This document shows, piece by piece, positions 24,086 to 33,546 of a stretch of 48,555 bases of DNA. Under the pieces are notes generated by a model. It was not told where the DNA came from, did no database searches, and saw nothing but the letters and a program-made list of their open reading frames with translations. The stretch is from a virus. The stretch lies in IMG/VR virus record IMGVR_UViG_3300025323_000011, positions 1-48,555 of that record; one strand, written 5' to 3'. The position numbers and the translations under genes were made by a program. Position 1 is the first letter of the stretch. Every line of letters starts with the position of its first letter.

Positions 24086-25492
24086 TTGGGTAACGGGTCG
24101 GGAGAATTAATTCAAAACAAGGTAAAATCTGCTACTGATTCCGATGCGGATACGCCTAATGATGCCATCGACAGGGCGGAATTTGGCGCTGGTACAGAAA
24201 TTACAGTAACGGACATTCCGTCCCCAATTAGAACTAACGTACCAAAGAACGTATATGCAACGTTGGGGGGTACAACAGAAACTTTATCCATAGCGGTACT
24301 AATAGGTGATACTCATATCTCTAAATATTCGCTTTCAAGAATAGATATAATTGAGAGCGATTCCGAGGAATTTGACTGGGTAAGAATAGTAGTTAATGCC
24401 AGAGCCGAGAAGCATCATGAAACAGCAATAATAAAGGCATTATTTAAGAAAGAGGGTTTCTTGACAATTAGTGTTCGTGCCACCATCAAAACTGGGGGGC
24501 GGATAGGTGTATCAAGGAACTTTGTCCTCACGAAAATTAGCGATTTGAACCTCGATTATCTGATAGAATTTATCGGTCGAGGTTATTTGTATATCACAAA
24601 TTTTGAACGTGACCGCCGACAGATAGGATGGAAAAAGAGTTCCGATTCTGAAATTGTTTCCAATATTGTTGCAAAACAATCCGAGATGTTCGAGAGAAAA
24701 TTATCTCTGATTATTAGAAACTCAAATATTCAGAAGACGAAATCTATGACGGGCCACTTCGTAACTCAGATGAATGAAACGGATTACGAGCTAATCACTC
24801 GTTTGGCGAAAAAAAATGGGTTTGAATATTTTTTTGCAGAAAATTCATTCCATTTCCATAAATTTAACCCGGTAATTAAAAACAAAACAATAGCACTGAA
24901 CGGCGGGTCATTTGACGAGATAGTATTTGGGCACAGAGACGACTCGAAAATAGTTGGGAAGATCAACTCATCGCTGTTTACAGAATCTGGAAAATTGCTA
25001 TCCACAACAGCCGGGCCAGAAAGTGGCGTAAATAGCGACATCAAAATTACTCGCGAGGCTAAAGACTTGTTGGAGCAGGGGGTTTTTCGCGGTGAAGGAT
25101 CTTTTGTCACGGCCAATCCGGGGGCCGAGGAATTACCTAGCGCCTCAACAGGCGAATTTGTCAGCCCGCCACCATCGATAACTGACAAAGAAACACTCGA
25201 TAATTTTGCTCTCAGTATGCAACGAAAACGTTCGATTAAGTCAACCATCAAAATATCTGGACTGAGAGGTGACCCGGAAATACGGCCAAGATCTGTAATC
25301 TTCCTTTCTGGGGGCAGAATTTATAGTGGAGATTATTACGTAAGCAAGGTTGTCCACCATCTTGTGTCGGGTCGTTATCTGATGAACATTGACGTGCTAT
25401 CGATAAAAGAACCAAATTATGCTGTTCCTCCACACGAAAACGTCAGTGATATCGTAAAGTCCGGTGCCCCCGGAAAAAACACCGTGGAATAA
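24086..25492 (+). CDS. Baseplate hub protein (phage late control gpD / T4 gp27-like), 468 aa
   Basis: TTG start with TAGGAGA upstream. Residues about 180-270 contain SEIVSNIVAKQSE, then MNETDYELITRLAKKNGFEYFFAENSFHFHKF, the diagnostic segment of gpD/VgrG-type hub proteins (phage_GPD family). The C-terminal part SGLRGDPEIRPRSVIFLSGG and YYVSKVVHHLVSGRYLMNID is the usual final beta domain. Trimers form the hub between tube and spike. The product is encoded immediately upstream of the spike gene, supporting this role. Confidence 0.88.
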   Translation: MGNGSGELIQNKVKSATDSDADTPNDAIDRAEFGAGTEITVTDIPSPIRTNVPKNVYATLGGTTETLSIAVLIGDTHISKYSLSRIDIIESDSEEFDWVRIVVNARAEKHHETAIIKALFKKEGFLTISVRATIKTGGRIGVSRNFVLTKISDLNLDYLIEFIGRGYLYITNFERDRRQIGWKKSSDSEIVSNIVAKQSEMFERKLSLIIRNSNIQKTKSMTGHFVTQMNETDYELITRLAKKNGFEYFFAENSFHFHKFNPVIKNKTIALNGGSFDEIVFGHRDDSKIVGKINSSLFTESGKLLSTTAGPESGVNSDIKITREAKDLLEQGVFRGEGSFVTANPGAEELPSASTGEFVSPPPSITDKETLDNFALSMQRKRSIKSTIKISGLRGDPEIRPRSVIFLSGGRIYSGDYYVSKVVHHLVSGRYLMNIDVLSIKEPNYAVPPHENVSDIVKSGAPGKNTVE

Positions 25493-25529
25493 AAATGGAT
25501 GATCAAGATAGAAAGACACTAGGCGGGTG

Positions 25530-27059
25530 ATGGCCGATCAGCTAGAACTTCTCGGCTTACACAAAGGCGTCGTAGTGGATAACCGCGTTCAAGAGGATCT
25601 CGCCAAAAAGGGCCAGTTAACGATAAAAGTTGCCGGATTAATGGGGAACATACCAATTAATGGCGTTCAAGCCATAGGCGGACTTATGGCTGGTGATGAT
25701 GATTACGGGTCGTTGATAATACCAAAAATCGGTAGCAAAGTTGTCGTCGGGTTTTTTGGCGGTGATCCAGATGCCGCTTTTTGGTTCGGTGGTTGGCACG
25801 GGAGTGAAAACGGCGGCGATGCCCCTGACCCGGTGAAGGGGAAAGAAGACGCGTCAATGGGGCCACCTAAGGGCTTTTTAACGACGACTTATGAGACGGC
25901 GGGCAACATATTATTTCAAATAGTTGATCCAGGAACCTCAAGTAACCCAACATATGGAAAAACACATGCCTTATTCAAGTCTGAGACCGGTCATGAGTTT
26001 GTCTTCGAAGACACACCAGATGGAGGGAGGATCTCTCTTTATCACGCAAACGGCGCCGAGATAGAGCTTCGTCCTGGCGGTGGCAGGTCCGACCGCTGCA
26101 ATATTTATCACATGGGGGTCATCGGAGCGTATAACAAACAAATCGGTGGGAACTATTCGATGTCTGTGGGGGGTCTTTCTCAAGAGACTTATAATAGTGG
26201 ACACGAATCCAGCATTCGAGGCAACGCTAAGTACAGTTTTGGGGGAACGATTGATTTAGAGATCGATGGTCGAGTAACAGCAGATTTCGGGAACAATCTT
26301 GAAATAAAATCAAATTCCGGTGTTGGCATAGAGGCTCTCGGAAATGTTGCTGTATTCTCCGGGTCCACGATGACGTTTGGTGTTGGCGGCCAGAAAAACG
26401 ACATAGTCGGGGAGAATTCTCAAGAGCTGATCGCCAATAATCTGGCATCTCCAGATGCCAAAGTAATAAATGCTGTTTCGGGTAACATCAAGATAAATAC
26501 AGACTTGGGTAATCTGAATCTTCGGGGCTTCGATATTAACTTGGAATCTTATGGCGTATCAAGCACCTCAATATTGTTGTCTTCTCCATCCGGCGGGGTA
26601 ACAATACAAAGTCTTTCATCATCGGTTGTTGTTAGTTCAGATATTAGCCTGTTCTCCACTAACCAAGTAGAGATTGAAGCGGCTTCTGGGCCAGTAAGTA
26701 TCGATTCTGGGACGAGTATCAATGTAACCGCATCTGCCGGAAACATCTTGCTAACCGCGAGTTCGGATGCCACTATATCGTCTCAAATCCTAAATTTATC
26801 CGGGTCATCTAACGCAAGTCTAACGTCAAACGGTACTATAGTGATAAATGCTCCGGGCATACTGATTGGGCCAGCACCCGTACCAGTAGCCACACAAGCG
26901 GCCTTGGTTGCCGTAGAAGCACGTTTGAAGGCATTAGAACTACTATTTAGCGGTCATTTCCATGTAATTGCCCCACTAGTCGGCGGGCCAACCAGCCCGG
27001 CACCTTTCTTAGCATCGCCACCAAGCCTCCTCCCCGGTACACAGACGCTAATCACCTAG
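25530..27059 (+). CDS. Baseplate spike protein (gpV / T4 gp5-like OB fold plus beta-helix), 509 aa
   Basis: The N-terminal ~110 residues show the OB-fold pattern of spike proteins: LGLHKGVVVDNRV, KKGQLTIKVAGLMGN, SLIIPKIGSKVVVGFFGGDP..AFWFGGW. The rest is a long run of short repeats rich in S, N, G and I (NLEIKSNSGVGIEALGN, SILLSSPSGGVTIQSLSSS), a triple-stranded beta-helix. A GHFHV near the C-terminus may bind a metal ion, as tips of other spikes do. ATG 25530 is overlapped by the TGA of a 11-residue mini-ORF (25495-25530), which may couple translation. Confidence 0.87.
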   Translation: MADQLELLGLHKGVVVDNRVQEDLAKKGQLTIKVAGLMGNIPINGVQAIGGLMAGDDDYGSLIIPKIGSKVVVGFFGGDPDAAFWFGGWHGSENGGDAPDPVKGKEDASMGPPKGFLTTTYETAGNILFQIVDPGTSSNPTYGKTHALFKSETGHEFVFEDTPDGGRISLYHANGAEIELRPGGGRSDRCNIYHMGVIGAYNKQIGGNYSMSVGGLSQETYNSGHESSIRGNAKYSFGGTIDLEIDGRVTADFGNNLEIKSNSGVGIEALGNVAVFSGSTMTFGVGGQKNDIVGENSQELIANNLASPDAKVINAVSGNIKINTDLGNLNLRGFDINLESYGVSSTSILLSSPSGGVTIQSLSSSVVVSSDISLFSTNQVEIEAASGPVSIDSGTSINVTASAGNILLTASSDATISSQILNLSGSSNASLTSNGTIVINAPGILIGPAPVPVATQAALVAVEARLKALELLFSGHFHVIAPLVGGPTSPAPFLASPPSLLPGTQTLIT

Positions 27060-27062
27060 AAG

Positions 27063-27278
27063 ATGTCAAACTGGAGCAAAGAAACACGCAAAAACGGGAT
27101 GAGTAGGATAGTAAACCTACTTAATGACGCTATGGTTTTGATAAGTAAAGACTACGAAAGAAAAATAGAGTCAATAAAAAAACTAGCAGAATCACAAAGA
27201 AAACAACATGTATTTGGTTCCGTAATTAATAGAAATGGTCGGGGTGACTCATGGCAGAGTGGCAGAGTTTCTCGTTAG
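27063..27278 (+). CDS. Small basic helical protein, 71 aa
   Basis: ATG follows the spike stop by 3 nt; the gene overlaps the next by 28 nt in another frame. The sequence (LNDAMVLISKDYERKIESI, KKLAESQRKQHVFG) is helical and strongly basic, perhaps a short coiled coil. No family recognised. Genuine coding is supported by tight spacing in the operon; role unknown, perhaps spike or baseplate assembly. Confidence 0.45.
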   Translation: MSNWSKETRKNGMSRIVNLLNDAMVLISKDYERKIESIKKLAESQRKQHVFGSVINRNGRGDSWQSGRVSR

Positions 27279-28816
27279 CCGGAATGATTCCGAATGAGCT
27301 GGAGGATGCGGTCGATGCCCTAGACGATCCGATCAATGCTCTGGCAGATGCGATGGATGCTCTAAGCTCTTTCGTGAGCGCACTGCAAGCGCTTTCCACG
27401 GGGTTTGTAGACCCATTGAGTGCGGCGCTACAGGCAATCACTAATCAGTTACACAATGCTATTGATGACTTTAGAAATGGGGCGTTTTTCGTCCTCCCAT
27501 TACCGCCCGGTTTTACTCCTATGGCACCGCTTTCGACGATCGGTGTAAAATTCAAAACACCGTTGCTAAACTCAACCGTATCTCAATTCCCCCTAGTACC
27601 GAAAGGTCGGACATTTTTCAAGGCTAGGAGCATAGATGGTTTCATAAATGACATAGAAGAGAGCCTTTACGATATGTCTGATAGTAGTAGACCGATATTC
27701 TCCAATAATGCTCGAATATTCGCTGTGGTCTTTATGGCCGCCGAAACAAATCTAACAAATTTTATCACACCACTAAAAATTTTATCCAGTTTTTTCCGTG
27801 GATCACAATTCAAGGGCCTTTTTGCTGAATTTCTGTCTGGATTCAAATTCGGGTCAATGGTCCCACTGGGGGAGGTTTTTGAGAGTTTTACGCCAACAGG
27901 TCAGCCACAGTCGCTGCGTATAACCGGAGGATCAAATTTCCCCGCAAATGGGGCAGACATTATTATCGGTGATCCATCAACCGATAATACTACTCTGGCA
28001 ACTTATGAGTCCAAGTCCGCCGTTCCCGGAGAAATTGATATAGTAGATTTGAATGGGGTAATAATAGCACTATCTATTGGTGAAATTCCAGAGGGGGAGG
28101 CGGTTGGCCTGCTACAAGCAGTCCCGCAAGATCCCAGGGGGGTAACGACTACGGGTGACGTGACCCCCAGCTTCCTGGGATTGCAAAGTTTTCCCGTTGA
28201 CATTGATATCAGCGACATCTCGAATTTTAAATCCCCTGATCCAGGATCGCCGTTATCAGCGATTGAAATTGGTGGGACGAAATATAGCTACGAATACGTG
28301 GTTCCAAACAGCCCCAGTGGCCCCTCAGGTACGCTAAAGAATGTCAGAACAGTTACGGCAACTATTCCAAAGGATTCCCTAGTCGTACCCGCTACAAAGG
28401 ATCTTAGGCTGCCCGATTGGACAAGAACCCGCGGTCTTGAGGACGCGATGCCACGCTTTAAGCCGCTACTCGATGGTCTTGATAGGGCAATAGGTCTACT
28501 CGAAGTTCCAAAAAGTATTGCGGATGGATTATCAGATTTCATGGGTGTTCTAACAAAAAGGGCTAACTTACTAAGAGATAACCTGAATAAGGTAAAACAA
28601 GCTCTTATAGCTCTACAGGATTTTTTGGCCGATCCAGACGTTCATATGGTGATTATTGATACGACTGAAGGACTAAGGGGATTTACAAAGGAGCTGAGAT
28701 CCGCGACAAATAGGCCAATTATCGGCTCCCCCGGTTTCACTGCCGGCATAGTTTGGCTAGCTGGTGGAACTGGCGATGTTCCTGGCATAATAGCACTTGA
28801 GGCACTTTTCACGTAG
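27251..28816 (+). CDS. Large putative baseplate protein, 521 aa
   Basis: The N-terminal 90 residues are a helical region (DAVDALDDPINALADAMDAL, LSAALQAITNQLHNAIDDF) with heptad-like spacing. In the middle, FTPTGQPQSLRITGGSNFPANGADI looks like an IPT/TIG-like beta domain, and the C-terminal 150 residues are again helical (NLLRDNLNKVKQALIALQDF). The position between spike and gp25 genes points to a central baseplate component. No named homologue recognised. Confidence 0.55.
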   Translation: MAEWQSFSLAGMIPNELEDAVDALDDPINALADAMDALSSFVSALQALSTGFVDPLSAALQAITNQLHNAIDDFRNGAFFVLPLPPGFTPMAPLSTIGVKFKTPLLNSTVSQFPLVPKGRTFFKARSIDGFINDIEESLYDMSDSSRPIFSNNARIFAVVFMAAETNLTNFITPLKILSSFFRGSQFKGLFAEFLSGFKFGSMVPLGEVFESFTPTGQPQSLRITGGSNFPANGADIIIGDPSTDNTTLATYESKSAVPGEIDIVDLNGVIIALSIGEIPEGEAVGLLQAVPQDPRGVTTTGDVTPSFLGLQSFPVDIDISDISNFKSPDPGSPLSAIEIGGTKYSYEYVVPNSPSGPSGTLKNVRTVTATIPKDSLVVPATKDLRLPDWTRTRGLEDAMPRFKPLLDGLDRAIGLLEVPKSIADGLSDFMGVLTKRANLLRDNLNKVKQALIALQDFLADPDVHMVIIDTTEGLRGFTKELRSATNRPIIGSPGFTAGIVWLAGGTGDVPGIIALEALFT

Positions 28817-28822
28817 GCAAAA

Positions 28823-29254
28823 ATGGGATTTGAAGAATTTTTCACTGATTTAGGCTCAGTAGAACAAGACCACATTCGTGACCTGTTAGTCGATATGTCC
28901 TCTGCCGGCAATCGCACGAGAATAGACTCTTTAGAGGGGAAATTAAGGTCTATCCACCACGAAATAAACAAGATAAATAGTATTCGCGAGGGATTGAGTG
29001 GGAGGTTACTAAGCGCGGAAAGCGCATCTAAAATAGTTGATCAACGTGTTAGCGACAGCAAAAACACACCGATTTGGTTACTTTTGCTACAAGAGCTTTT
29101 ACACTCCTATATAATAGAGCTAAAACAATCTGTGGAGGACACAAAACCAAACGAGCAACTAAAAGATAAGTATTTGATGAGAGAACAAATTAAATCCATG
29201 CAAACTCGTAGCGTTATCGCGGACTCGATTTTGAGTGAAATAAGTGGCAAGTAA
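28823..29254 (+). CDS. Coiled-coil baseplate-associated protein, 143 aa
   Basis: ATG lies 6 nt after the previous stop. Nearly all-helical sequence with heptad-type stretches (RIDSLEGKLRSIHHEINKI, LLLLQELLHSYIIELKQSV). A short hydrophobic piece (TPIWLLLLQELL) is too short and polar-flanked for a clear membrane segment. The end overlaps the GTG start of the gp25-like gene by 11 nt, so the two are coupled. Function unknown; probably a baseplate assembly or wedge accessory protein. Confidence 0.5.
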   Translation: MGFEEFFTDLGSVEQDHIRDLLVDMSSAGNRTRIDSLEGKLRSIHHEINKINSIREGLSGRLLSAESASKIVDQRVSDSKNTPIWLLLLQELLHSYIIELKQSVEDTKPNEQLKDKYLMREQIKSMQTRSVIADSILSEISGK

Positions 29255-29642
29255 TAATGCACTCGGATTTTTGGGCGCTGGAATAAGCTTTCCGCTTAGA
29301 TTCTTCGGCGGTGGAGTGGCAAAGTCATCCGAAGTTCAGCACGTTGAAGAATCCCTCAGACAAATACTAGGTACAGCCATCTCAGAGCGTATTATGCGTC
29401 GAGATTGGGGTTCAAATGTCGAATCGTTGATTTTTAGCCCCAACGACCCGACTTTTGACATCAGATTACGTCGAGTTTTGATCGAGCCGCTAAGACTATT
29501 TGAGCCACGAGTAAATGTTATTTCGGCAGACATTCTCGGCAGGGACCCAGACAGGGGAATAATATTCGTCAACATCGATTTGTCGATCAGAAGAACTAAT
29601 CAGGCATTCAACATAACACTCGCATTTAGTGATAGCGCCTAA
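29244..29642 (+). CDS. Baseplate wedge protein gp25-like (GPW_gp25 family), 132 aa
   Basis: GTG start overlapping the previous gene. Contains VEESLRQILGTAISERIMRRDWGSNVESLIFSPND, the conserved gp25/gpW core (R..yGs.l..l.f.p), then LRRVLIEPLRLFEPRVNVISADI and a closing beta hairpin. In T4 and contractile injection systems gp25 pairs with the gp6/J protein in the inner wedge and initiates the sheath. It directly precedes the gp6/J-like gene, which confirms the assignment. Confidence 0.92.
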   Translation: MASNNALGFLGAGISFPLRFFGGGVAKSSEVQHVEESLRQILGTAISERIMRRDWGSNVESLIFSPNDPTFDIRLRRVLIEPLRLFEPRVNVISADILGRDPDRGIIFVNIDLSIRRTNQAFNITLAFSDSA

Positions 29643-29643
29643 A

Positions 29644-31380
29644 ATGGCTAATAATGAATTCAGAATACCGGCAATAGACTCATTATCCCGCGATTATGAA
29701 GCGATCCGGGACGATATGATCAAAATGATTCCGTTCTTCACTCCAGAGTGGACGGACTTAAATCCATCGGATTTTGGAATCGTTCTGATTGAGCTTTTTG
29801 CAGCACACTTAGATAACTTGCACTGGTATTTGGATCGCAGACTAAGCGAACCTTACCCAGATTTAATGTTACTTCGTCAGAGCGCGATCAATATGTTCAA
29901 GCTCATTGATTTCAGGCTTAGGGCACCAGCAGCCTCTGTAGTGACGCTGGTGTTTGCCCTACCATCAGTACAAGGAACCGATTTTACGATCCCGGCTGGA
30001 ACTCAAGTACAGTCTACAGGCGGACTGATTTTTGAGACAGACGATGATTTGATCATTACTGCGGGATCACTCGGAAATGAGGTTGACTTAGATGATAACC
30101 CCGTATTTGGTGCATCGGCTAGCCGGGGGGAGACGATCACAGAAACGGTTCCTCAAATTCCAACATCTGACGGATCTGCATTCCAAGAAATAGTATTCAG
30201 GTTCAAACCAGTAATCCAAGACAGTCAACAAATGTTCTGGGATGAGGGCGCGGGGGCAGAGTTGTGGCCCGTCGTAGAAACTCTTGCCGACTCTTTGCCT
30301 ACCTCTAAAGAATATGAACTTATAGAGACAGACACAATAAAGTTTCTGAGGTTTGGTGACAATGCCCAAGGAAAAATTCCGGATATCGGCGCAACTCCTA
30401 CCCTCATATACCGTATCGGAGGCGGAGCAGCGGGGAATGTTCCTGCCGGAGAGATTAGTACCGTACTTACAACGCTACCATTATCAGTTACGGTTACAAA
30501 TCCAGAAGCGGCGGCTGGTGGAGAGGATGCTCAGACGCTAGCAGAAGCACGCATAGCCGGTCCACGATCTATTCGTGCGTTGAATCGTGCAGTAACATCG
30601 GAGGATTACAAATTCTTCGCGGAACAGTTTCCGGGAATTGCTCGTATTGCCGCAATATCTCAGGGTACTGGCAGATTGACTACTATTGTAGTGCTGCAGG
30701 AGGGGGGCGGAGAAGCCCCACAGGCACTACTAGATAGCTTGGTAGAATTATTAGACACAAAAAGAATGATAACGGATGTCATTACTGCAAGATCGGCTAA
30801 ATTCGGGGCAATCGATATTATCGGAACAGTTCAAGTTCTGCCAACGTTTCTAAACCTGGACGTTCAAAATAGAGTGATAATCGCCCTAAACAACTTCTTC
30901 GATGCTGATATATCACTAAATGAAAGCTCAAGCGCGATTGACTTCGGAAAAACAATCACTCACAGTGATATTGTAAGACTCATCGACGAAATAAATGGGG
31001 TTGATTATGTTGATCTAACCACACTAACACTACAACCAGAAGTAGATTTCGTTACAAAAACGGGTGACTATACGGTTAGTTCGGTGGCTGTCGGAGCCAC
31101 ATCATTACGAGAAACTTGGACAATCCAATTTAATTCTGCAACCACATTCACGGCATCTGGAACAGCATCGGGTGTGCAAAGTAATACAGGCGTAATGGAT
31201 TCAGCTTATATCTCTGACAACAATGAGGTTAGTTTCACGGTAATTTCTGGCTCAATTCCTCCCGCGATATCTGACCAATTTAGATTTAGAACATCTGTAA
31301 AGGTAGGAAATATTCTTATAGATGAAGATCAAATTGCTGTTCCGGGGATTACTGCGCTTACGTTTGTTGGGGGCGCGTAA
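29644..31380 (+). CDS. Baseplate wedge protein gp6 / gpJ-like, 578 aa
   Basis: ATG 29644 (MANNEFRIPAIDS) is chosen because it follows the gp25 stop; a GTG 15 nt earlier overlaps that gene. Typical baseplate-J features: DPSDFGIVLIELFAAHLDNL-like segment near residue 45 (NPSDFGIVLIELFAAH), RAPAASVVTLVFALPS, TIPAGTQVQSTGG..FETDDDL, LAEARIAGPRSIRALNRAVTSEDYKFFAEQFPG. Residues after about 480 form an extra beta-rich C-terminal domain (WTIQFNSATTFTASGTASG). It forms the wedge ring with gp25 and gpI/gp7. Confidence 0.92.
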   Translation: MANNEFRIPAIDSLSRDYEAIRDDMIKMIPFFTPEWTDLNPSDFGIVLIELFAAHLDNLHWYLDRRLSEPYPDLMLLRQSAINMFKLIDFRLRAPAASVVTLVFALPSVQGTDFTIPAGTQVQSTGGLIFETDDDLIITAGSLGNEVDLDDNPVFGASASRGETITETVPQIPTSDGSAFQEIVFRFKPVIQDSQQMFWDEGAGAELWPVVETLADSLPTSKEYELIETDTIKFLRFGDNAQGKIPDIGATPTLIYRIGGGAAGNVPAGEISTVLTTLPLSVTVTNPEAAAGGEDAQTLAEARIAGPRSIRALNRAVTSEDYKFFAEQFPGIARIAAISQGTGRLTTIVVLQEGGGEAPQALLDSLVELLDTKRMITDVITARSAKFGAIDIIGTVQVLPTFLNLDVQNRVIIALNNFFDADISLNESSSAIDFGKTITHSDIVRLIDEINGVDYVDLTTLTLQPEVDFVTKTGDYTVSSVAVGATSLRETWTIQFNSATTFTASGTASGVQSNTGVMDSAYISDNNEVSFTVISGSIPPAISDQFRFRTSVKVGNILIDEDQIAVPGITALTFVGGA

Positions 31381-31382
31381 CG

Positions 31383-31763
31383 ATGCCGTCCTACATACCG
31401 CAGCCGCCGTCATTTTTTACCATAAGTAATGTTGATGGCGATCCCAATCTTGTGCATCTCGCGTGGAAGCCGACAACGGATGATGATCTAAGACAGGATT
31501 ATCTACTTTCTGATGACATGAATAACCCACCCGAGATGGTCAGCGCCTCTGCCGGAGGGAATCCAGAATTTATTTCTGCACACCTAAGAAAAATGGTGGG
31601 GTATAGATTACACAGAGGATTGGTGCCAACATTCATCCCAGACGTATCAAACGAGTTGGCAAACGAGTCCACACTTGGGCCATACCAGAACGAGTATGAG
31701 GACACAAACGTGATTGACGGAGTAACGTATTACTATAAGCTGAGACAAGTAGTAACTACGTAA
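31383..31763 (+). CDS. FN3-like baseplate-associated protein, 126 aa
   Basis: ATG 2 nt after the gp6-like stop. Contains PSFFTISNVDGDPNLVHLAW, GYRLHRG and, near the end, NVIDGVTYYYKLRQVV, the strand pattern of a fibronectin type III domain (W in strand B, Y.V.R and V.YYYK motifs). A single FN3 domain with an insertion. Related FN3-like segments occur in the next gene and in the gpI-like protein. Probably a small surface-exposed baseplate protein. Confidence 0.55.
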   Translation: MPSYIPQPPSFFTISNVDGDPNLVHLAWKPTTDDDLRQDYLLSDDMNNPPEMVSASAGGNPEFISAHLRKMVGYRLHRGLVPTFIPDVSNELANESTLGPYQNEYEDTNVIDGVTYYYKLRQVVTT

Positions 31764-31792
31764 TAAATGGCAATAATTAGGGGTTAGTTTTT

Positions 31793-33061
31793 ATGCCCGT
31801 ATCCATTGTTAGCTTATTTTCTGGCCCATTATCCGCATTCGTTCCATTCGATGTGGATACGCCACAGGCTGCGAAATTCACTGAATTGTCAATCATGCAA
31901 GATTCGGGTGCCCCGAAGGGGTCTTCGATAGTCACGTTAAACTGGGATCTCCCACAGTTCAATGAGCCCATTGCAGGAGAATTTCTTGGAGTAGCTGACG
32001 GATCAGCCCAAACATTTGAGACGCTGTTCGATCCCATTGATGCTCTTAGTTACACTATTCAAGAAGTAGCGGGGCCATTCGGTGGCGCGGGGCGCGGAGA
32101 TACAACCCTACTTTTGGGTGCAGCGGAGGGACAGAATAGGCTTACAGTCGTGTTGAACGTCAATTTTCATCCCGGAGATGCAGTAAGAGTACAAGAGGGG
32201 GTAAAGATTGAATATTTTGTCGTATCTTCGATAGATGGTAGTGACATTGTATTGACCTCAAATATTTCTATGGTTTCTGGGTTTAGTGCGGGCGCGCTGG
32301 TACAGGAGGCTCAGGGGGTAACCCCCAAAATACCCGTAACCGATTTCTCCATTGCATTACCGAGTGGGGTTATTGATCTTGTTCCAGGCCAATTCACACC
32401 CGCGGCGGAAGTCATAATCGCGTACCAAAGTGAGCTGCAGGACCTAGATCATTTGGAGGTATATCGTTTACCGGGGTCTGATCCCGTTACTGACACCTCT
32501 CGTTCGAACGTTCTCGCTCAAAGTGGGCTTGTCGTCATAGACAACGCGCTAATACCAACAAGTGTACAAGTCATCGATACTCTCGTCGAAGATGAGAACG
32601 GAGAAAACTGGACCTATTATATTTATGCTGTAGATGATGAATCTTCGCCAAATGTCTCTGCTGCAGATTCCGTTGTAGTAGAAACAATACCAACTATACC
32701 ACAGAATCTTATTAAGCAGGTGAGTGAAAATCAGGTCAAAATTTTTTGGGATTTCTTACCCGTAACATCTGACTCAAATACTGACGGTTTTAACGTCTAT
32801 CGATCAGATGGGCCGGTTTTTGATACATCTACTGCTGTAAGGGTTAATACAACTGTAATACCATCTACGACGCCGTTTTTTGATGATTCGGCTGGAAATG
32901 GGGTGAATAGGCGCCCAATCAGCGAGGTGGCAATTCCAGTTAACGGTAACGAATATACCTACAGGATCGAATCTATTGACTCAGTCACATCCTGGGACGT
33001 AGGAACAGAGAATGAATCTGCCGAAACAAATGAAAATCTGATGGCTACTAGGGCTATTTGA
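31793..33061 (+). CDS. Multi-domain FN3-like baseplate protein, 422 aa
   Basis: Begins VSIVSLFSGPLSAFVPF, a tag echoed as VSLYSGPLTAD at the start of the gpI-like protein two genes on. It contains at least two FN3-like units (SSIVTLNWDLPQFNEPI; IPQNLIKQVSENQVKIFWDF then DGFNVYRSDG and EYTYRIESID). FN3 domains in phage baseplates are usually sugar-binding or spacing modules. Its stop overlaps the next ATG (TGATG). Confidence 0.6.
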   Translation: MPVSIVSLFSGPLSAFVPFDVDTPQAAKFTELSIMQDSGAPKGSSIVTLNWDLPQFNEPIAGEFLGVADGSAQTFETLFDPIDALSYTIQEVAGPFGGAGRGDTTLLLGAAEGQNRLTVVLNVNFHPGDAVRVQEGVKIEYFVVSSIDGSDIVLTSNISMVSGFSAGALVQEAQGVTPKIPVTDFSIALPSGVIDLVPGQFTPAAEVIIAYQSELQDLDHLEVYRLPGSDPVTDTSRSNVLAQSGLVVIDNALIPTSVQVIDTLVEDENGENWTYYIYAVDDESSPNVSAADSVVVETIPTIPQNLIKQVSENQVKIFWDFLPVTSDSNTDGFNVYRSDGPVFDTSTAVRVNTTVIPSTTPFFDDSAGNGVNRRPISEVAIPVNGNEYTYRIESIDSVTSWDVGTENESAETNENLMATRAI

Positions 33062-33543
33062 TGTCTACATTTATCTGCAAAAATTGCGGTCGCTATCACT
33101 CATCCGTTCCCAAGGGGAACAAGTGCAGTGGATGTGGCAATCCATTGAGTGTTGATCCGCAGTCTATCCAACACCCCGCTACGCAACTCAGTGCTAGATT
33201 CGTATGCACCGTGTGCCTTAGGAGATTCAGCCTCATCAAAGAGAAGGACACGCAGCTTAAATGTCCGATTTGTGGGTGTGATGGAATTCTACCCGTTTCT
33301 CCGCTGGCCAGAGTAGACGCGATCGGAAACGTGGTGACAAGAAAGAAAGTTAAAGCCGCCAGATTCTTACACAAGTCAATGCGTCAGCAGCAGCACCTTG
33401 AGTCGGTAATAAGTCAGTGGGATGCCCTATTGAATAGCCTCGACACAGATCAACTGAAGTGTGAAGCCTCTAAGAAAGCCATGCAGTCGGTCTTGAAGGA
33501 TGTGTGTGATCGGCAGGCCACAGAGGCGATGGTGAGGATTTAG
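33061..33543 (+). CDS. Double zinc-ribbon protein in the baseplate operon, 160 aa
   Basis: ATG 33061 overlaps the previous stop; a TTG one codon earlier is less likely. Two zinc-ribbon units: CKNCGRYHS..KGNKCSGCG (residues about 5-27) and CTVCLRRF..KCPICG (about 50-74). The C-terminal half is helical (KAARFLHKSMRQQQHLESV, CEASKKAMQSVLKDVCDRQ). Zinc ribbons bind DNA, RNA or protein; one within the baseplate genes is unexpected and may mark an assembly factor or a structural zinc knot. Confidence 0.6.
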   Translation: MSTFICKNCGRYHSSVPKGNKCSGCGNPLSVDPQSIQHPATQLSARFVCTVCLRRFSLIKEKDTQLKCPICGCDGILPVSPLARVDAIGNVVTRKKVKAARFLHKSMRQQQHLESVISQWDALLNSLDTDQLKCEASKKAMQSVLKDVCDRQATEAMVRI

Positions 33544-33546
33544 GCT

